Source: a virus. From it: a stretch of 30,724 nt of DNA. Position numbers and translations under genes: made by a program. Shown here in pieces: positions 9,974 to 17,761 of this stretch. The notes below the pieces were generated by a model, which had not been told where the DNA came from, searched no databases, and saw nothing but the letters and a program-made list of their open reading frames with translations. Position 1 is the stretch's first letter, and every line of letters starts with the position of its first letter. The stretch spans positions 1 to 30,724 of the IMG/VR virus record IMGVR_UViG_3300032322_000655; one strand, given 5' to 3'.

Positions 9974-10672
9974 TTATCGGCGGGCGAGTGAGGTGGTGAA
10001 GGTTGCGGCGGCGCCAACCCCAGTGAGGGTCCAGCTCGCCCGCAGGTAACGGTTGACGGTTCCCGCGACCTCAACCCTCTGGGAGGTGGCCGCGGTTGCC
10101 GTTGCGAAGGTCACGAGATCAGTCCACGTGCTGTTGTTGGTGGAGTGCTGGACCTTCACAATCAGGGTCCCCGAGCAGGCGGGGACGTGCAGGGTAGCCA
10201 CGGCGCCGTTGCTGGTGCCAGCGGCGTCCGTGTGAGCGGTGCCATTGCCGCCCGCCGTGACCTCGGTCAAGTCCGCGAGGCTGACACCCACATCAAACTT
10301 GCCGTCGCCCTGGATGTTCATGTTGGCGGCGACCACGGCGCCTACGGCCCCGGTTACCTCATAGGTGACCTGTCGACCTGCCACAACAAACACGGGCTTG
10401 CTCGTGGCGAAACCGTCAGGAGCCACACTCACCGGGGAATTGGTGGCCGCCCCAAAGGTTGCCACGGACGGTGTGTCCCACAGGGGCTCAAACAAGCCCG
10501 AGCAAGAGATGGTTGAGTCGAGCAGGCCGGACACGTAGGTCTTGTCTGTGGCGTCTAGAGGTGTCGCGTCAGCGGTCTCAGCGACTGAGGAGGTCGTCAC
10601 TCCCGTCAGGTAGGCGGCAAGCGCCGATGAGCCGAAACAGATCCGGCTGTTCTTGGAATGCGTGAAGCTCAC
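9974..10672 (-). CDS. Major tail tube-type protein with C-terminal Ig/discoidin-like domain
   Basis: 232 residues. The N-terminal ~145 form a tail tube-like domain (YVSGLLDSTISCSGLFE, then VTYEVTGAVGAVVAANMNIQ). After a Gly/Thr-rich linker, the C-terminal ~85 residues form a separate beta domain (LIVKVQHSTNNSTWTDLVTF ... VNRYLRASWTLTG). That domain type often decorates actinophage tail tubes and may contact cell-surface sugars. It overlaps the tail terminator gene by 4 nt (ATGA). Given its length and position immediately after the terminator gene it is a good candidate for the major tail protein, with the smaller paralogue downstream as partner. Confidence 0.78.
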   Translation of the reverse strand: MSFTHSKNSRICFGSSALAAYLTGVTTSSVAETADATPLDATDKTYVSGLLDSTISCSGLFEPLWDTPSVATFGAATNSPVSVAPDGFATSKPVFVVAGRQVTYEVTGAVGAVVAANMNIQGDGKFDVGVSLADLTEVTAGGNGTAHTDAAGTSNGAVATLHVPACSGTLIVKVQHSTNNSTWTDLVTFATATAATSQRVEVAGTVNRYLRASWTLTGVGAAATFTTSLARR

Positions 10673-11076
10673 GCGATCACCTCCACTGAGAACTCAATGC
10701 CCAAGTAGTCCGCCTCGCCGTATCCGTAGATGCCGACGCCGGAGGCGGATCTGACTGCCACACTGTCGGCGGCACCGCCCAGGGTCCGGTCGGACTCAAT
10801 GGCGGCTTTGATGGAACGGTCGCCTGTGCCGGAGGCATAAGCGAACAGGGACTTCTGTGCCGTGCGCTCGGATGCTCGTGCGACGAGGACACGCACCGTG
10901 AACGTGTAGAGGTCGGCGCCGCGCGCCATGACCTCGTCATATTCAACGGTGGTGGGTGGTCCGACGATGGCGCACGGGATGGGCACCGTGTCAAGGATCT
11001 CGCGCTGGACCCTGAGCTTGCTGACGGTTGCCAGGTTGGTGGCGAGACCGTCAATGATCGCGTCAATCTCGGCCAT
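10669..11076 (-). CDS. Tail terminator-like protein
   Basis: 135 residues from the ATG at 11076, two bases after the upstream stop. The longer frame to 11274 reads through the connector gene in another frame and has Arg/Pro-rich, non-protein-like sequence, so it is rejected. The pattern 'IDAIIDGLATNLATVSKLRV', 'IPCAIVGPPTTVEYDEVM', 'YTFTVRVLVARASERTAQKSLF' and the final '...LGIEFSVEVIA' strand is the usual form of siphovirus tail terminators in actinophages. These cap the tail tube and join it to the head. The gene sits directly before the tail tube gene, which agrees. Confidence 0.75.
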   Translation of the reverse strand: MAEIDAIIDGLATNLATVSKLRVQREILDTVPIPCAIVGPPTTVEYDEVMARGADLYTFTVRVLVARASERTAQKSLFAYASGTGDRSIKAAIESDRTLGGAADSVAVRSASGVGIYGYGEADYLGIEFSVEVIA

Positions 11077-11078
11077 GG

Positions 11079-11678
11079 CTAGGCCAGTCCGAGGCGGCGG
11101 AACGGCTCGCACAGCATCCGCGCGTCTGGGTGTAGTCCTCCTGGGAGGCGCATTGGCGCGAGCATGTCGGAGCCGCCCATGACCCCGAGCGGGACGTCGC
11201 GGGACTTGAACAGGCGCACGGACTGGAGTACGCAAGCGTCGCGGATCTGCTGCGGGATCTCGGGCCAGCCCCACACGCCGGACACCCGCACCCAGCCGGG
11301 TGGCTGCGGGAACACGGTGGACGGCTTGGCGAGCAGTTGGGTGTACGGCTGCGCGGGCACGAGCGTCACGGCATTGACGGGCTGCTTGATAACGCTTGAC
11401 GCGCCGAGGCTGGTGAAGGTCTCGGCGTATCCGGCGTACTCAAACTCCACGTCGGTCAGCGTGACCAGATCGTCCACGAGGACGACTCGACCGTTGGCTC
11501 GGTACAGGCGTGAGACGGGGGCCGCCGTGGTCCCGATCTGCCCAAAGTACCTGTCGCAGTATTGGTCAATCGCTCGGGAGGCCGACCCGATAATCCCGTT
11601 CAGCACGACGTCGTCGTTGTCGTCGCTGATGCGGAGGGCGTCCTTGACGTCCTCAAGGATTGCGTAAGTGGAGGCCAT
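11079..11678 (-). CDS. Head-tail connector (gp6-like adaptor)
   Basis: 199 residues from the ATG at 11678 (MASTYAILEDVK), four bases after the preceding stop. The N-terminal 'YAILEDVKDALRISDDNDDVVLNGIIGSASRAIDQYC' is the classic helical opening of head-tail adaptors of the HK97 gp6 / SPP1 gp15 group. A beta-rich middle and a C-terminal helix (IRDACVLQSVRLFKSRD) follow. The protein would form the ring under the portal. I see no separate stopper (gp16-like) gene, so this protein or the following ones may cover that role. Confidence 0.8.
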   Translation of the reverse strand: MASTYAILEDVKDALRISDDNDDVVLNGIIGSASRAIDQYCDRYFGQIGTTAAPVSRLYRANGRVVLVDDLVTLTDVEFEYAGYAETFTSLGASSVIKQPVNAVTLVPAQPYTQLLAKPSTVFPQPPGWVRVSGVWGWPEIPQQIRDACVLQSVRLFKSRDVPLGVMGGSDMLAPMRLPGGLHPDARMLCEPFRRLGLA

Positions 11679-11682
11679 GAGC

Positions 11683-11883
11683 TTAGGCGGTCGCGGTGCG
11701 GCGGTTGGCTCGTGGGCGGGCGGCGGTCTCTGGGGCGGCAACGGCGGCGACTTCAACCTCGGGCGCGCTGGTGGCAGCGGTGGCGCCTAGGCGCTTGAGT
11801 TCCGCGTCAATGGCGGCGACTCGATCCTTCAGTCCCCGGCGCGCACAAAGCGACCGTTCCGACTTCAGTGCCTCAATGTCCAC
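11683..11883 (-). CDS. Small protein between major capsid and connector
   Basis: 66 residues from a GTG at 11883, which has a good AAGGAG site seven bases upstream. An out-of-frame ATG lies between them. The N-terminal half is a charged helix (ALKSERSLCARRGLKDRVAAIDAELKRLG), and the rest is Ala/Val/Pro/Arg-rich and probably disordered. Short proteins of this style are often found just after the capsid gene in actinophages. Whether they are structural is not known to me. It lies downstream of the large hairpin at 11915-11960. Confidence 0.65.
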   Translation of the reverse strand: MDIEALKSERSLCARRGLKDRVAAIDAELKRLGATAATSAPEVEVAAVAAPETAARPRANRRTATA

Positions 11884-11914
11884 GTCATGCTCCTTGCTTG
11901 TCGGGGGAGGGTGG

Positions 11915-11960
11915 TGCTACCCGGCCCGCGTCGGGGGTATTGGGCGCGGGCCGGGTAGCA
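11915..11960 (-). terminator. Perfect 16-bp stem-loop after the major capsid gene
   Basis: Bases 11915-11930 and 11945-11960 are perfect inverted repeats of 16 bp with a 14-base loop. A second smaller hairpin (11965-11971 with 11974-11980) lies between it and the capsid stop at 11990. In the direction of transcription no U-tract follows, so this may be a partial terminator or an mRNA-stabilising hairpin that raises capsid protein output relative to downstream genes. Hairpins at this site are a known way for phages to set capsid stoichiometry. Confidence 0.7.
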
Positions 11961-11989
11961 GTCACGGGGTGGTCACCCCGCTAGGCGGT

Positions 11990-13285
11990 TCACGCCCAGG
12001 GGTTGACCAGGCCGGTGCCGCCGATCACGGCCACGGACTTTGCGTAACGAGCGACCATCGCGTTGTACACGTATGCGCGGAAGAGCACCGTGCCCGTGTT
12101 GGCGAGGGTCTCGCGGAACGCTTCCAGGCGCGGCGCCGACTCGGCGAACACCACGTCGTCGGCCTTGAGGACGATGATGCGGTCCTCGTCGGTGCCGGTG
12201 CCGAGGTTGGTCGGGATGTTGGCGTCCACGAAAACGGGGATGCCCTGGATGTCGCCGACGTAGCCCTCGGACGACACACCCTCCTGGGTGCCGACGGCGT
12301 TGAAGCGGCCGTTGGCGGCAGGGGTGATGAGCGGCCGCTGGCTGGAATCCACCGACGCCAAGAAGAAGCCCCATCGGCGAGGGTGCATCAGGATGCGAGT
12401 CGGTGCCGCAAACCGGTTGGTGTGGACCTGCTGGATCGCGTTAGCAATCTGGCTGTACAGCTCGCCCACCGTCGGCGATGCGTCGGTGTAGGTCACCGAG
12501 ATCGCGTTCTGGGTGCTCAGGAGGCCGTACTTGCCGGTGGCGTTGGAGGTGAGGCCCCACACGTCCTGAGCGCGGGCGGTGTCGGCGGCGAGATCCTGCA
12601 AGATCACGCCGTCGAGGTTGACCGGGCTCTGCTCAATGAGCTGGACCGAGAGCTTCTGGATGCCACCGATGGTGTGGACCGCAGCCGTGCGCGTCGCGGT
12701 GACGGCGTCCGACTCGTTGAAGCCGGTGTTCTGCGAGGACTGGGTCGCGGCAACGGTTCCGGTCGTGATGGCCGGGTAGTTGAGCGAGTCGGTCCCAGCC
12801 GGGAGAGGCTGCTTGTCGAGCTGGTCAATAGAAACACGGCCCGCACGAGCGAACGTGATCCACGCACTCGTCAGATATGCGGGCGGGACAAAGTCTCCAC
12901 CCGACGTATCGGTCGTGTTGAGTGCGCGGGCCTCCGCGTTGTTGCGGTGGAGGCGATCCATCGCCTCGCGGTCGCCGCGGGTGTTGGCCGCGAACAGGTC
13001 ACGGAACCATGACCGCTCGCCGTCGGCGCGGTAGGTGGACGGCTCGGACACGACCTGGACCGATGCGGTCTGGGCGGACGTGAACGAGCGGGACTGGGCA
13101 GCGTCGAGGGCGTCCATCTCGGAGATGCGCTCGGTGAGAGCGTCGGCGGCCTCGCGGGCCTCCTTGACGCTGGCGAGCTCCTCGTCGGTGATGTCGCGGG
13201 CCTCTGCCTCGGCCGTCTCAACGACGGCCCGAGCCTCGGCCAGCTTCGCCTCACGCTGCGCGATGAAGGTATCGCGGACAGACAT
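11990..13285 (-). CDS. Major capsid protein, HK97 fold
   Basis: 431 residues from the ATG at 13285, which has AAGGGAG upstream; the longer frame to 13621 is not protein-like. Residues 1-60 or so form a charged coiled coil (the delta or scaffolding region normally cut off by the prohead protease). A linker follows, then the HK97 core beginning near 'DTSGGDFVPPAYLTSAWITFARAGR', with 'SLNYPAI', 'VSVQLIEQS'-type spine helix segments and 'ILMHPRRWGFFLA' in the P/A domain. The C terminus is 'YVYNAMVARYAKSVAVIGGTGL'. Its built-in N-terminal coiled coil fits the absence of a separate scaffold gene. It follows the protease gene by 112 nt, one of the few spacers in this operon. Confidence 0.92.
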   Translation of the reverse strand: MSVRDTFIAQREAKLAEARAVVETAEAEARDITDEELASVKEAREAADALTERISEMDALDAAQSRSFTSAQTASVQVVSEPSTYRADGERSWFRDLFAANTRGDREAMDRLHRNNAEARALNTTDTSGGDFVPPAYLTSAWITFARAGRVSIDQLDKQPLPAGTDSLNYPAITTGTVAATQSSQNTGFNESDAVTATRTAAVHTIGGIQKLSVQLIEQSPVNLDGVILQDLAADTARAQDVWGLTSNATGKYGLLSTQNAISVTYTDASPTVGELYSQIANAIQQVHTNRFAAPTRILMHPRRWGFFLASVDSSQRPLITPAANGRFNAVGTQEGVSSEGYVGDIQGIPVFVDANIPTNLGTGTDEDRIIVLKADDVVFAESAPRLEAFRETLANTGTVLFRAYVYNAMVARYAKSVAVIGGTGLVNPWA

Positions 13286-13397
13286 GCAGGTCTCCCTTAC
13301 GGAGTTGAAAGTGGATTGGTGGACTGTCGTCAGGTGGTGGCCGTGGTGCCCTGACCTGGGCTCCGGTGGCTCCGGCGTGACGTTTGTTCCCGGCTGG

Positions 13398-14546
13398 TCA
13401 GGCCAGGTACAGGCGCGCGACCTCAAGGTTGCGCGCGACCCGGGACTCTGTGGCCTCGGGAGTCTGTGAACGCATCGGAACCGTGGCGATGCCGAGCGAG
13501 GAAGCGAGCTGCCAGCGCCAGCCCTGGTGGGCGTCAATGCGCTCGTCAAGGAAGTTGGCAAGCCCGGACTGGTCGGCCTCGTCGGCTGCTTCACGGGAAC
13601 GCCGCAGGCAGTCAATGACAAGGTCGTTGGCGGTCATCAGGTCGGCCGCGAGAGTGCGGGCGTCCATGGACACCGGGGAGTCGTCAATGGTGCGGGCGCC
13701 TAGGATCTGGGGGAGCGTGGACACTGGTACGCCGCCGACCTTGCGGATGTTCTCCGCCAAGGGATCAATGGACTCGTAGGTGTCCTCGTAGATGTGCCCG
13801 AACAGGTCGTGATACTGGGCAAAGTCAGCGCCGACGACGTTCCAGTGCGCGGCGTGCGCCCGGTAGTACAGGCTGAACACGTCGGCGAGGGTGGTGTTGA
13901 GGTAGTCGGGCAGTGACCGGGCGGCGACCATGTCGTCAACCTCGTCGGTGTCCGGCATGTCCTCGGCGGTGTCATCCATCTCGGGGGCCATGTCGTCGAG
14001 GACGCGGAGGATCGTTTCGCGGGCCTCAGGGGACACGGCGCCGGAGCGCACCTCGGCGAGGGCCAGGTCGAGGTCGCGCAGGCCGACAGAGGTCTGCTCG
14101 TACCACGGATAGGTGACCACCGAGACGTCCATGAGGCGGACTTCCAGCAATTCGCGGTTGCGGGTCTCGGGGTCAATCTGGTCACGCACAGGGATGAAAG
14201 AGAAACTGCACTGGTCGATATCCGACCGTGCCATCGCGGAGACCAGCTCCTGCACCGTGGGATTGCTCATGTCAAGGTCGGGGGCGTCCATGAACAGGCC
14301 GCGCTCGTCGACCGTGAGGGTGAGGGTGCCGGACTTGGTGCGGGCGATGGGGACGCCGTCGTGGTTGACGAGCAGTCGTACATCGTCCTGCTCGGCGAGG
14401 GTCTTGGTGAACGCGGAGGAGCGGATCACCTCACCGTGGGCGGGCGTATCGAACAGGGCCGCGTAGCCTCGCAGCCCGACCTTGCCGTCGGCCTCACGGA
14501 CTTCCCACCCCGCTTCAACGCTGCGGCGCTCCATCTTGTCCATCAT
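13398..14546 (-). CDS. Prohead protease fused to a Dps-like ferritin domain
   Basis: 382 residues, about twice the usual length. Residues ~5-165 are an S78-type prohead protease: LRGYAALFDTPAHGEVI near the start, H62 in NHDG and S114 in CSFSF as likely catalytic residues, and DVSVVTYPWYEQT at the end of the domain. An acidic linker (~184-206) follows. Residues ~212-352 are a Dps-like four-helix domain. H234 (HWN), H246, D261 and E265 match the Dps ferroxidase residues His51, His63, Asp78 and Glu82 of E. coli, with the same spacing. The conserved AERxxxLGG-type segment (AENIRKVGG) is present, as is a terminal helix. A ~30-residue tail closes the protein. The start overlaps the portal stop (ATGATGA). 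It is encoded between portal and capsid, as expected for the protease; the fusion is the oddity. Confidence 0.88.
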   Translation of the reverse strand: MMDKMERRSVEAGWEVREADGKVGLRGYAALFDTPAHGEVIRSSAFTKTLAEQDDVRLLVNHDGVPIARTKSGTLTLTVDERGLFMDAPDLDMSNPTVQELVSAMARSDIDQCSFSFIPVRDQIDPETRNRELLEVRLMDVSVVTYPWYEQTSVGLRDLDLALAEVRSGAVSPEARETILRVLDDMAPEMDDTAEDMPDTDEVDDMVAARSLPDYLNTTLADVFSLYYRAHAAHWNVVGADFAQYHDLFGHIYEDTYESIDPLAENIRKVGGVPVSTLPQILGARTIDDSPVSMDARTLAADLMTANDLVIDCLRRSREAADEADQSGLANFLDERIDAHQGWRWQLASSLGIATVPMRSQTPEATESRVARNLEVARLYLA

Positions 14547-15898
14547 TCTTGACCTGTTCCCTTGGTCGGACCCCCATTGGCGTCTGCCGGAACTACGGTG
14601 ACCGGATGCACCTCCGCGTATCCCAAGTCCGGCAGACCGAGAAGTTTCAAGGCATCGTGCGGGTCGTACCCTGCACGGACGAGCACGCCGACCGCATTGA
14701 TGCGCGCGGTCGTGTCGGCGACGTTGGCCGTGTCCAGCGGCGGCAAGTTCTCTAGTGCGCGCATCTCGTCCGTGGTCAGGAGTGGCGTGCCTGTGGCCTG
14801 TTGGATCTGGGCCGCCGTAAGGTAGGACTGGTAGCGGGTCTGAAGGTCTGCGCGCAGGATGGCGCCCGTCTTGAACCGGGCAATCTGTCCCTCGGGGAGG
14901 AGCCGCGTGAGGGACTCCTCAAGGCGGTGAATCCACGGGCCAAGGCTGAACGCGAGGAAGTCCGCCACGCGCGCTTCACGGTTCTGATACGTCAGCTCGT
15001 TGGACGACCCCGTCGACACTTCCAGCATGGACGGGCTGATCCCGAACACGCGGGCGACCTGGGCTGTGCTCCACGACTGAGCCTCAATGAATTGAGATTC
15101 TTGCGGCGCCACTTGGATGGCCTCGTACTTCAGTCCGGCGCCCAAGATCGCGGGCTCGCGGCGACCCTTCACCGCGTTCATAAACCGGGACTTGATCGTG
15201 GAGGCTTGCTCCTCGGTGACCGCCTGCTCGGTGGACAAGATGGCGGCGGGCACACCGCCCTCACCGAACCACTGCGCCCCGAACTTCTCGGCCGCCAGAC
15301 CCTGCCCGATGGTCTGCTTGGCGTACTCGATAGGGGACATGCCGACCCAGTGACCGGGCAGCATGAGACCGGGAACGTGCCAGATGTCGCCGCCCTGACC
15401 CCACGCCTCGTGGCGTTCACGGGCCCCGTTGACGTTGACGTAGAACACCTTGCAGCGGCTGGTCTGGTCCCACTCGGGGTGGACCTTGTCCGGTGCCAGG
15501 ATCTCAATGCGGGTGGCGTATCCGCGCTGATCCCAGTCCACGACCTGCCCGTATGCGTTTCCGCGCAGGAGCAGAGACGTGAGGACCGACTCCATCCACG
15601 ACGACCTAGGCACGAGTGCCGACGGGTCCGACAGGAGCGCAGGCGCCGGGGAAACGGCCTCCGAGATACCACCGTGATACCTGACACCCTCGACCGGCAT
15701 CTGCCCGATGGCGCCCGTGATGAGTCGCACGCACGACCACACGGCGGCGTGCCGCATAGACGTCTCGGCGGACACGTTCACACCTGAGAACGTCATCGTG
15801 CCGGGCTGCTGAGAGTTCAGCGGGAACGGGGGATACCCCGACCACGGAACATCGTTGCGTACCTCAGGAGCCCCCACGAGGCGACGTAGCAGGCTCAT
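14543..15898 (-). CDS. Portal protein
   Basis: 451 residues, typical length for HK97-type portals. Recognisable features are 'MRHAAVWSCVRLITGAIGQMPVE' near the N terminus, LLLRGNAYGQVV, GDIWHVPGL, the 'EYAKQTIGQGLAAEKFGAQWF' helix, and FGISPSMLEVS followed by 'ELTYQNREARVADFLAFSLGPWI'. The C-terminal crown region has 'TTDEMRALENLPPLD'. The portal forms the dodecameric DNA channel and docks the terminase. The gene overlaps both the small membrane protein gene upstream and the protease downstream by ATGA-type junctions. Confidence 0.93.
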   Translation of the reverse strand: MSLLRRLVGAPEVRNDVPWSGYPPFPLNSQQPGTMTFSGVNVSAETSMRHAAVWSCVRLITGAIGQMPVEGVRYHGGISEAVSPAPALLSDPSALVPRSSWMESVLTSLLLRGNAYGQVVDWDQRGYATRIEILAPDKVHPEWDQTSRCKVFYVNVNGARERHEAWGQGGDIWHVPGLMLPGHWVGMSPIEYAKQTIGQGLAAEKFGAQWFGEGGVPAAILSTEQAVTEEQASTIKSRFMNAVKGRREPAILGAGLKYEAIQVAPQESQFIEAQSWSTAQVARVFGISPSMLEVSTGSSNELTYQNREARVADFLAFSLGPWIHRLEESLTRLLPEGQIARFKTGAILRADLQTRYQSYLTAAQIQQATGTPLLTTDEMRALENLPPLDTANVADTTARINAVGVLVRAGYDPHDALKLLGLPDLGYAEVHPVTVVPADANGGPTKGTGQE

Positions 15899-16035
15899 TC
15901 ACGCTCCATCAAGAAACTCAAGGCCAGCAAACCGACACCGGCGATAGCGAAACCCGCAGCGGTGGAGAACATGAAACCGCCCACCGCGACCAACGCCACG
16001 CCGAGCACATCCAGCACAAGCGACACGCGGCGCAT
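15895..16035 (-). CDS. Small two-helix membrane protein between terminase and portal
   Basis: A 46-residue ORF found by hand translation. The ATG at 16035 has a GAGAGGGG site just upstream, and the TGA overlaps the portal ATG (ATGA). The sequence starts MRRVSLVLDVLGVALVAVGG and continues with a second hydrophobic stretch (AAGFAIAGVGLLALSFL), ending in charged MERE. This predicts two short transmembrane helices in a hairpin. Its placement in the otherwise gapless terminase-portal junction supports translation. Tiny membrane proteins at this site occur in actinophages; their function is unknown to me. A longer frame in the same place (to 16114, Arg/Cys-rich) is a shadow. Confidence 0.72.
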   Translation of the reverse strand: MRRVSLVLDVLGVALVAVGGFMFSTAAGFAIAGVGLLALSFLMERE

Positions 16036-16046
16036 ACCGGCCCCTC

Positions 16047-17453
16047 TCACCACACCGACATGGCAACGTCAACCGGCTTGGTCGACGTCGCCTCCGAATA
16101 CGCACGCAACGCAACAGTCGCCGAGATCAAGGTCGTGATCTCCGAAACCGAATCCTTACGCGCCCAAGCCCACGCATCCCCGAGCGGACGCTTCCTGGCC
16201 GCCGATACAGCGGCCGTCAACTCAGGCTGCTCACGGTGCCGCACCCGGCCCTCAACGACGGCGTCATAGAACGCGCCGCAGCCCTGGGCAATGTCACGCG
16301 CCGACATGAGCAGAAGCGGGACGCCGAGCTGCTCCAGCTCAGGGATCAGTGACCCGCACGGCCCGCCAGGGTCCACCCCAATGGCGAGAGCCCCGTGGTT
16401 CTGCACAAGTTCCGCAAGCCGAGGCGCGACCCAAGCGGTGCCGCGGCGGTAGTCCACGACCTCGACGCCGTGCAGCCCATCGGACCTGGCGCCCGCCGCA
16501 GAGATAGAAGCCCAAGCCCGGTCAAAGGACACGTCCGGCGCGAACACCACCGGGTCCTCAATCTCCGACCTCGGGTCGGAGCACGCCTGCCACGCATCCA
16601 TGGGAATGACCCAGTCAGCGCCCGACGCCTCGTCGTCCCACACCCCCAGGCGTTCACGCCGGAACTCACCCAACGGCAACGCCGCCAACTCACGCTCAAT
16701 GAAGTCAGGCTCAATGCGGATGCCCAGAGCAGGGTTGGCCTGAGCCCACGCCTCCCGGTCATCCACCGCGACATCCGGTTGCGCCGACCACTCAAAGTAC
16801 GCCAGCGCCGGATCGCCACCCGACCGGCCACGGTCCCGCACCACCATGAGCTGGGTCGAGTCCCGCTTACCCGCGCTGGACGTGTACCAGACCTGAGGAT
16901 TGGGGCGGGCCGACAGGGTCGGCAACAGGGCACCCATCGCCGACGCCGACAAGGCGAAACTCTCGTCAAGGATCGTGCAGTCCGCGCTGAAACCTCGACC
17001 GCTACCGGCGCCCGTCCTAGCGACAAAGCGGAGACGCGCGCCGCCCTTCAGCTCAATGCCTTCCTCCCCATGGGAGGTCCGCACCCGAGCGACCCGCTTC
17101 CGCAACTCGTCGGAGTTATCCACAAGGAAGTGGATACGGCGGAACGCCTCCTGGGCAGTCTTAAACTCGTGGGCGCTGTGAAGGATCAGTTGCTCACCAA
17201 ACAGGAACAGGCCCGCCAACTCGCGCGCCTCAAGGATGCCGTTCTTGCCGTTCTGGCGAGGCGAGATCACGGCCACCTCAAACGCCGACCACTTACCGTC
17301 GGCGCGCTCCCCGCAACCACCCTTCAGAACCAACTGTTGCCACGGGTCAAGGTGCAACCCGACAGACGCGGCCAGTTCAATGGCCTCGACCCCCGACGAT
17401 GAAACCGCCTCGGGGACGCTGCTAACTCGCGGCCTTTGCGCGCCTCGCGGCAC
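16047..17453 (-). CDS. Terminase large subunit
   Basis: The likely start is the GTG at 17453, giving 468 residues and a 32-nt overlap with the upstream gene. A GTG at 17528 would add 25 Arg-rich residues from the upstream frame. The motor domain has an atypical Walker A (SPRQNGKN, about residues 64-71) and Walker B CTILDE (D163, E164), with the coupling motif region YTSSAGKRDS afterwards. The C-terminal RNase H-like nuclease has candidate metal ligands in FAPDVSFDRAW, IGVDPGGP and the final GDAWAWARKDS. The protein pumps DNA into the prohead through the portal and cuts the concatemer. The start is the uncertain part; the function is not. Confidence 0.9.
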   Translation of the reverse strand: MPRGAQRPRVSSVPEAVSSSGVEAIELAASVGLHLDPWQQLVLKGGCGERADGKWSAFEVAVISPRQNGKNGILEARELAGLFLFGEQLILHSAHEFKTAQEAFRRIHFLVDNSDELRKRVARVRTSHGEEGIELKGGARLRFVARTGAGSGRGFSADCTILDESFALSASAMGALLPTLSARPNPQVWYTSSAGKRDSTQLMVVRDRGRSGGDPALAYFEWSAQPDVAVDDREAWAQANPALGIRIEPDFIERELAALPLGEFRRERLGVWDDEASGADWVIPMDAWQACSDPRSEIEDPVVFAPDVSFDRAWASISAAGARSDGLHGVEVVDYRRGTAWVAPRLAELVQNHGALAIGVDPGGPCGSLIPELEQLGVPLLLMSARDIAQGCGAFYDAVVEGRVRHREQPELTAAVSAARKRPLGDAWAWARKDSVSEITTLISATVALRAYSEATSTKPVDVAMSVW

Positions 17454-17673
17454 GCTTGCGGTTGAGCTCGTCAACGCGGCTCGTTTCCTTCGGGTCGGGC
17501 AGCGCCTCCAGTTCCGCCATGACCTCACGCAACTGGCGAGTCAAAGAGGGGACGTCCCGATCAGCGGTTTCTAGTTGACGCGCCAAGAGATTCCGTAGAG
17601 CCTCCAGCGTTCCGCGCCTATCACCGTTGGCCGCGTGATCCGAAAGTGTCTTCACGGGCTTCCTACGCGCCAT
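17422..17673 (-). CDS. Putative terminase small subunit
   Basis: An 83-residue, highly charged helical protein from ATG 17673. It has 'RRGTLEALRNLLARQLETADRDVPSLTRQLREVMAELEALPD' and a Lys/Arg-rich tail (RKRAARRAKAA). This pattern, helix pair plus basic C terminus, and its position directly before and overlapping the large terminase gene match the short small-subunit proteins of several actinophages. It would recognise the packaging site and load the large subunit. No clear helix-turn-helix is visible, so the assignment rests on context and pattern. Confidence 0.62.
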   Translation of the reverse strand: MARRKPVKTLSDHAANGDRRGTLEALRNLLARQLETADRDVPSLTRQLREVMAELEALPDPKETSRVDELNRKRAARRAKAAS

Positions 17674-17761
17674 GGCGGGGCACTCCAGTTCTCGTGGGGA
17701 GAGAAGGCGGAAAGGCGCGGGGGTTTTCCGTGCCCGCGTCTCTAGAAAAATCGGACATATC

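Noticed and set aside
11696-13012. Plus-strand ORF of 438 codons opposite the major capsid gene
   Set aside because: It is antisense to a clear HK97 capsid gene, Arg/Gly-rich, and an expected by-product of GC-rich codon bias.
14801-15787. Plus-strand ORF of 328 codons opposite the portal gene
   Set aside because: Antisense to a well-supported portal gene, with low-complexity Arg/Leu composition.
15899-16114. Arg/Cys-rich 71-residue minus-strand ORF between portal and terminase
   Set aside because: Shadow frame; the 46-residue membrane protein in the other frame has the ribosome site and ATGA overlap.
17716-17738. Hairpin between HNH and small terminase genes (CGCGGG...CCCGCG) as a terminator
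   Set aside because: Only six base pairs with an 11-base loop; the T-run lies on the wrong side for the minus direction.
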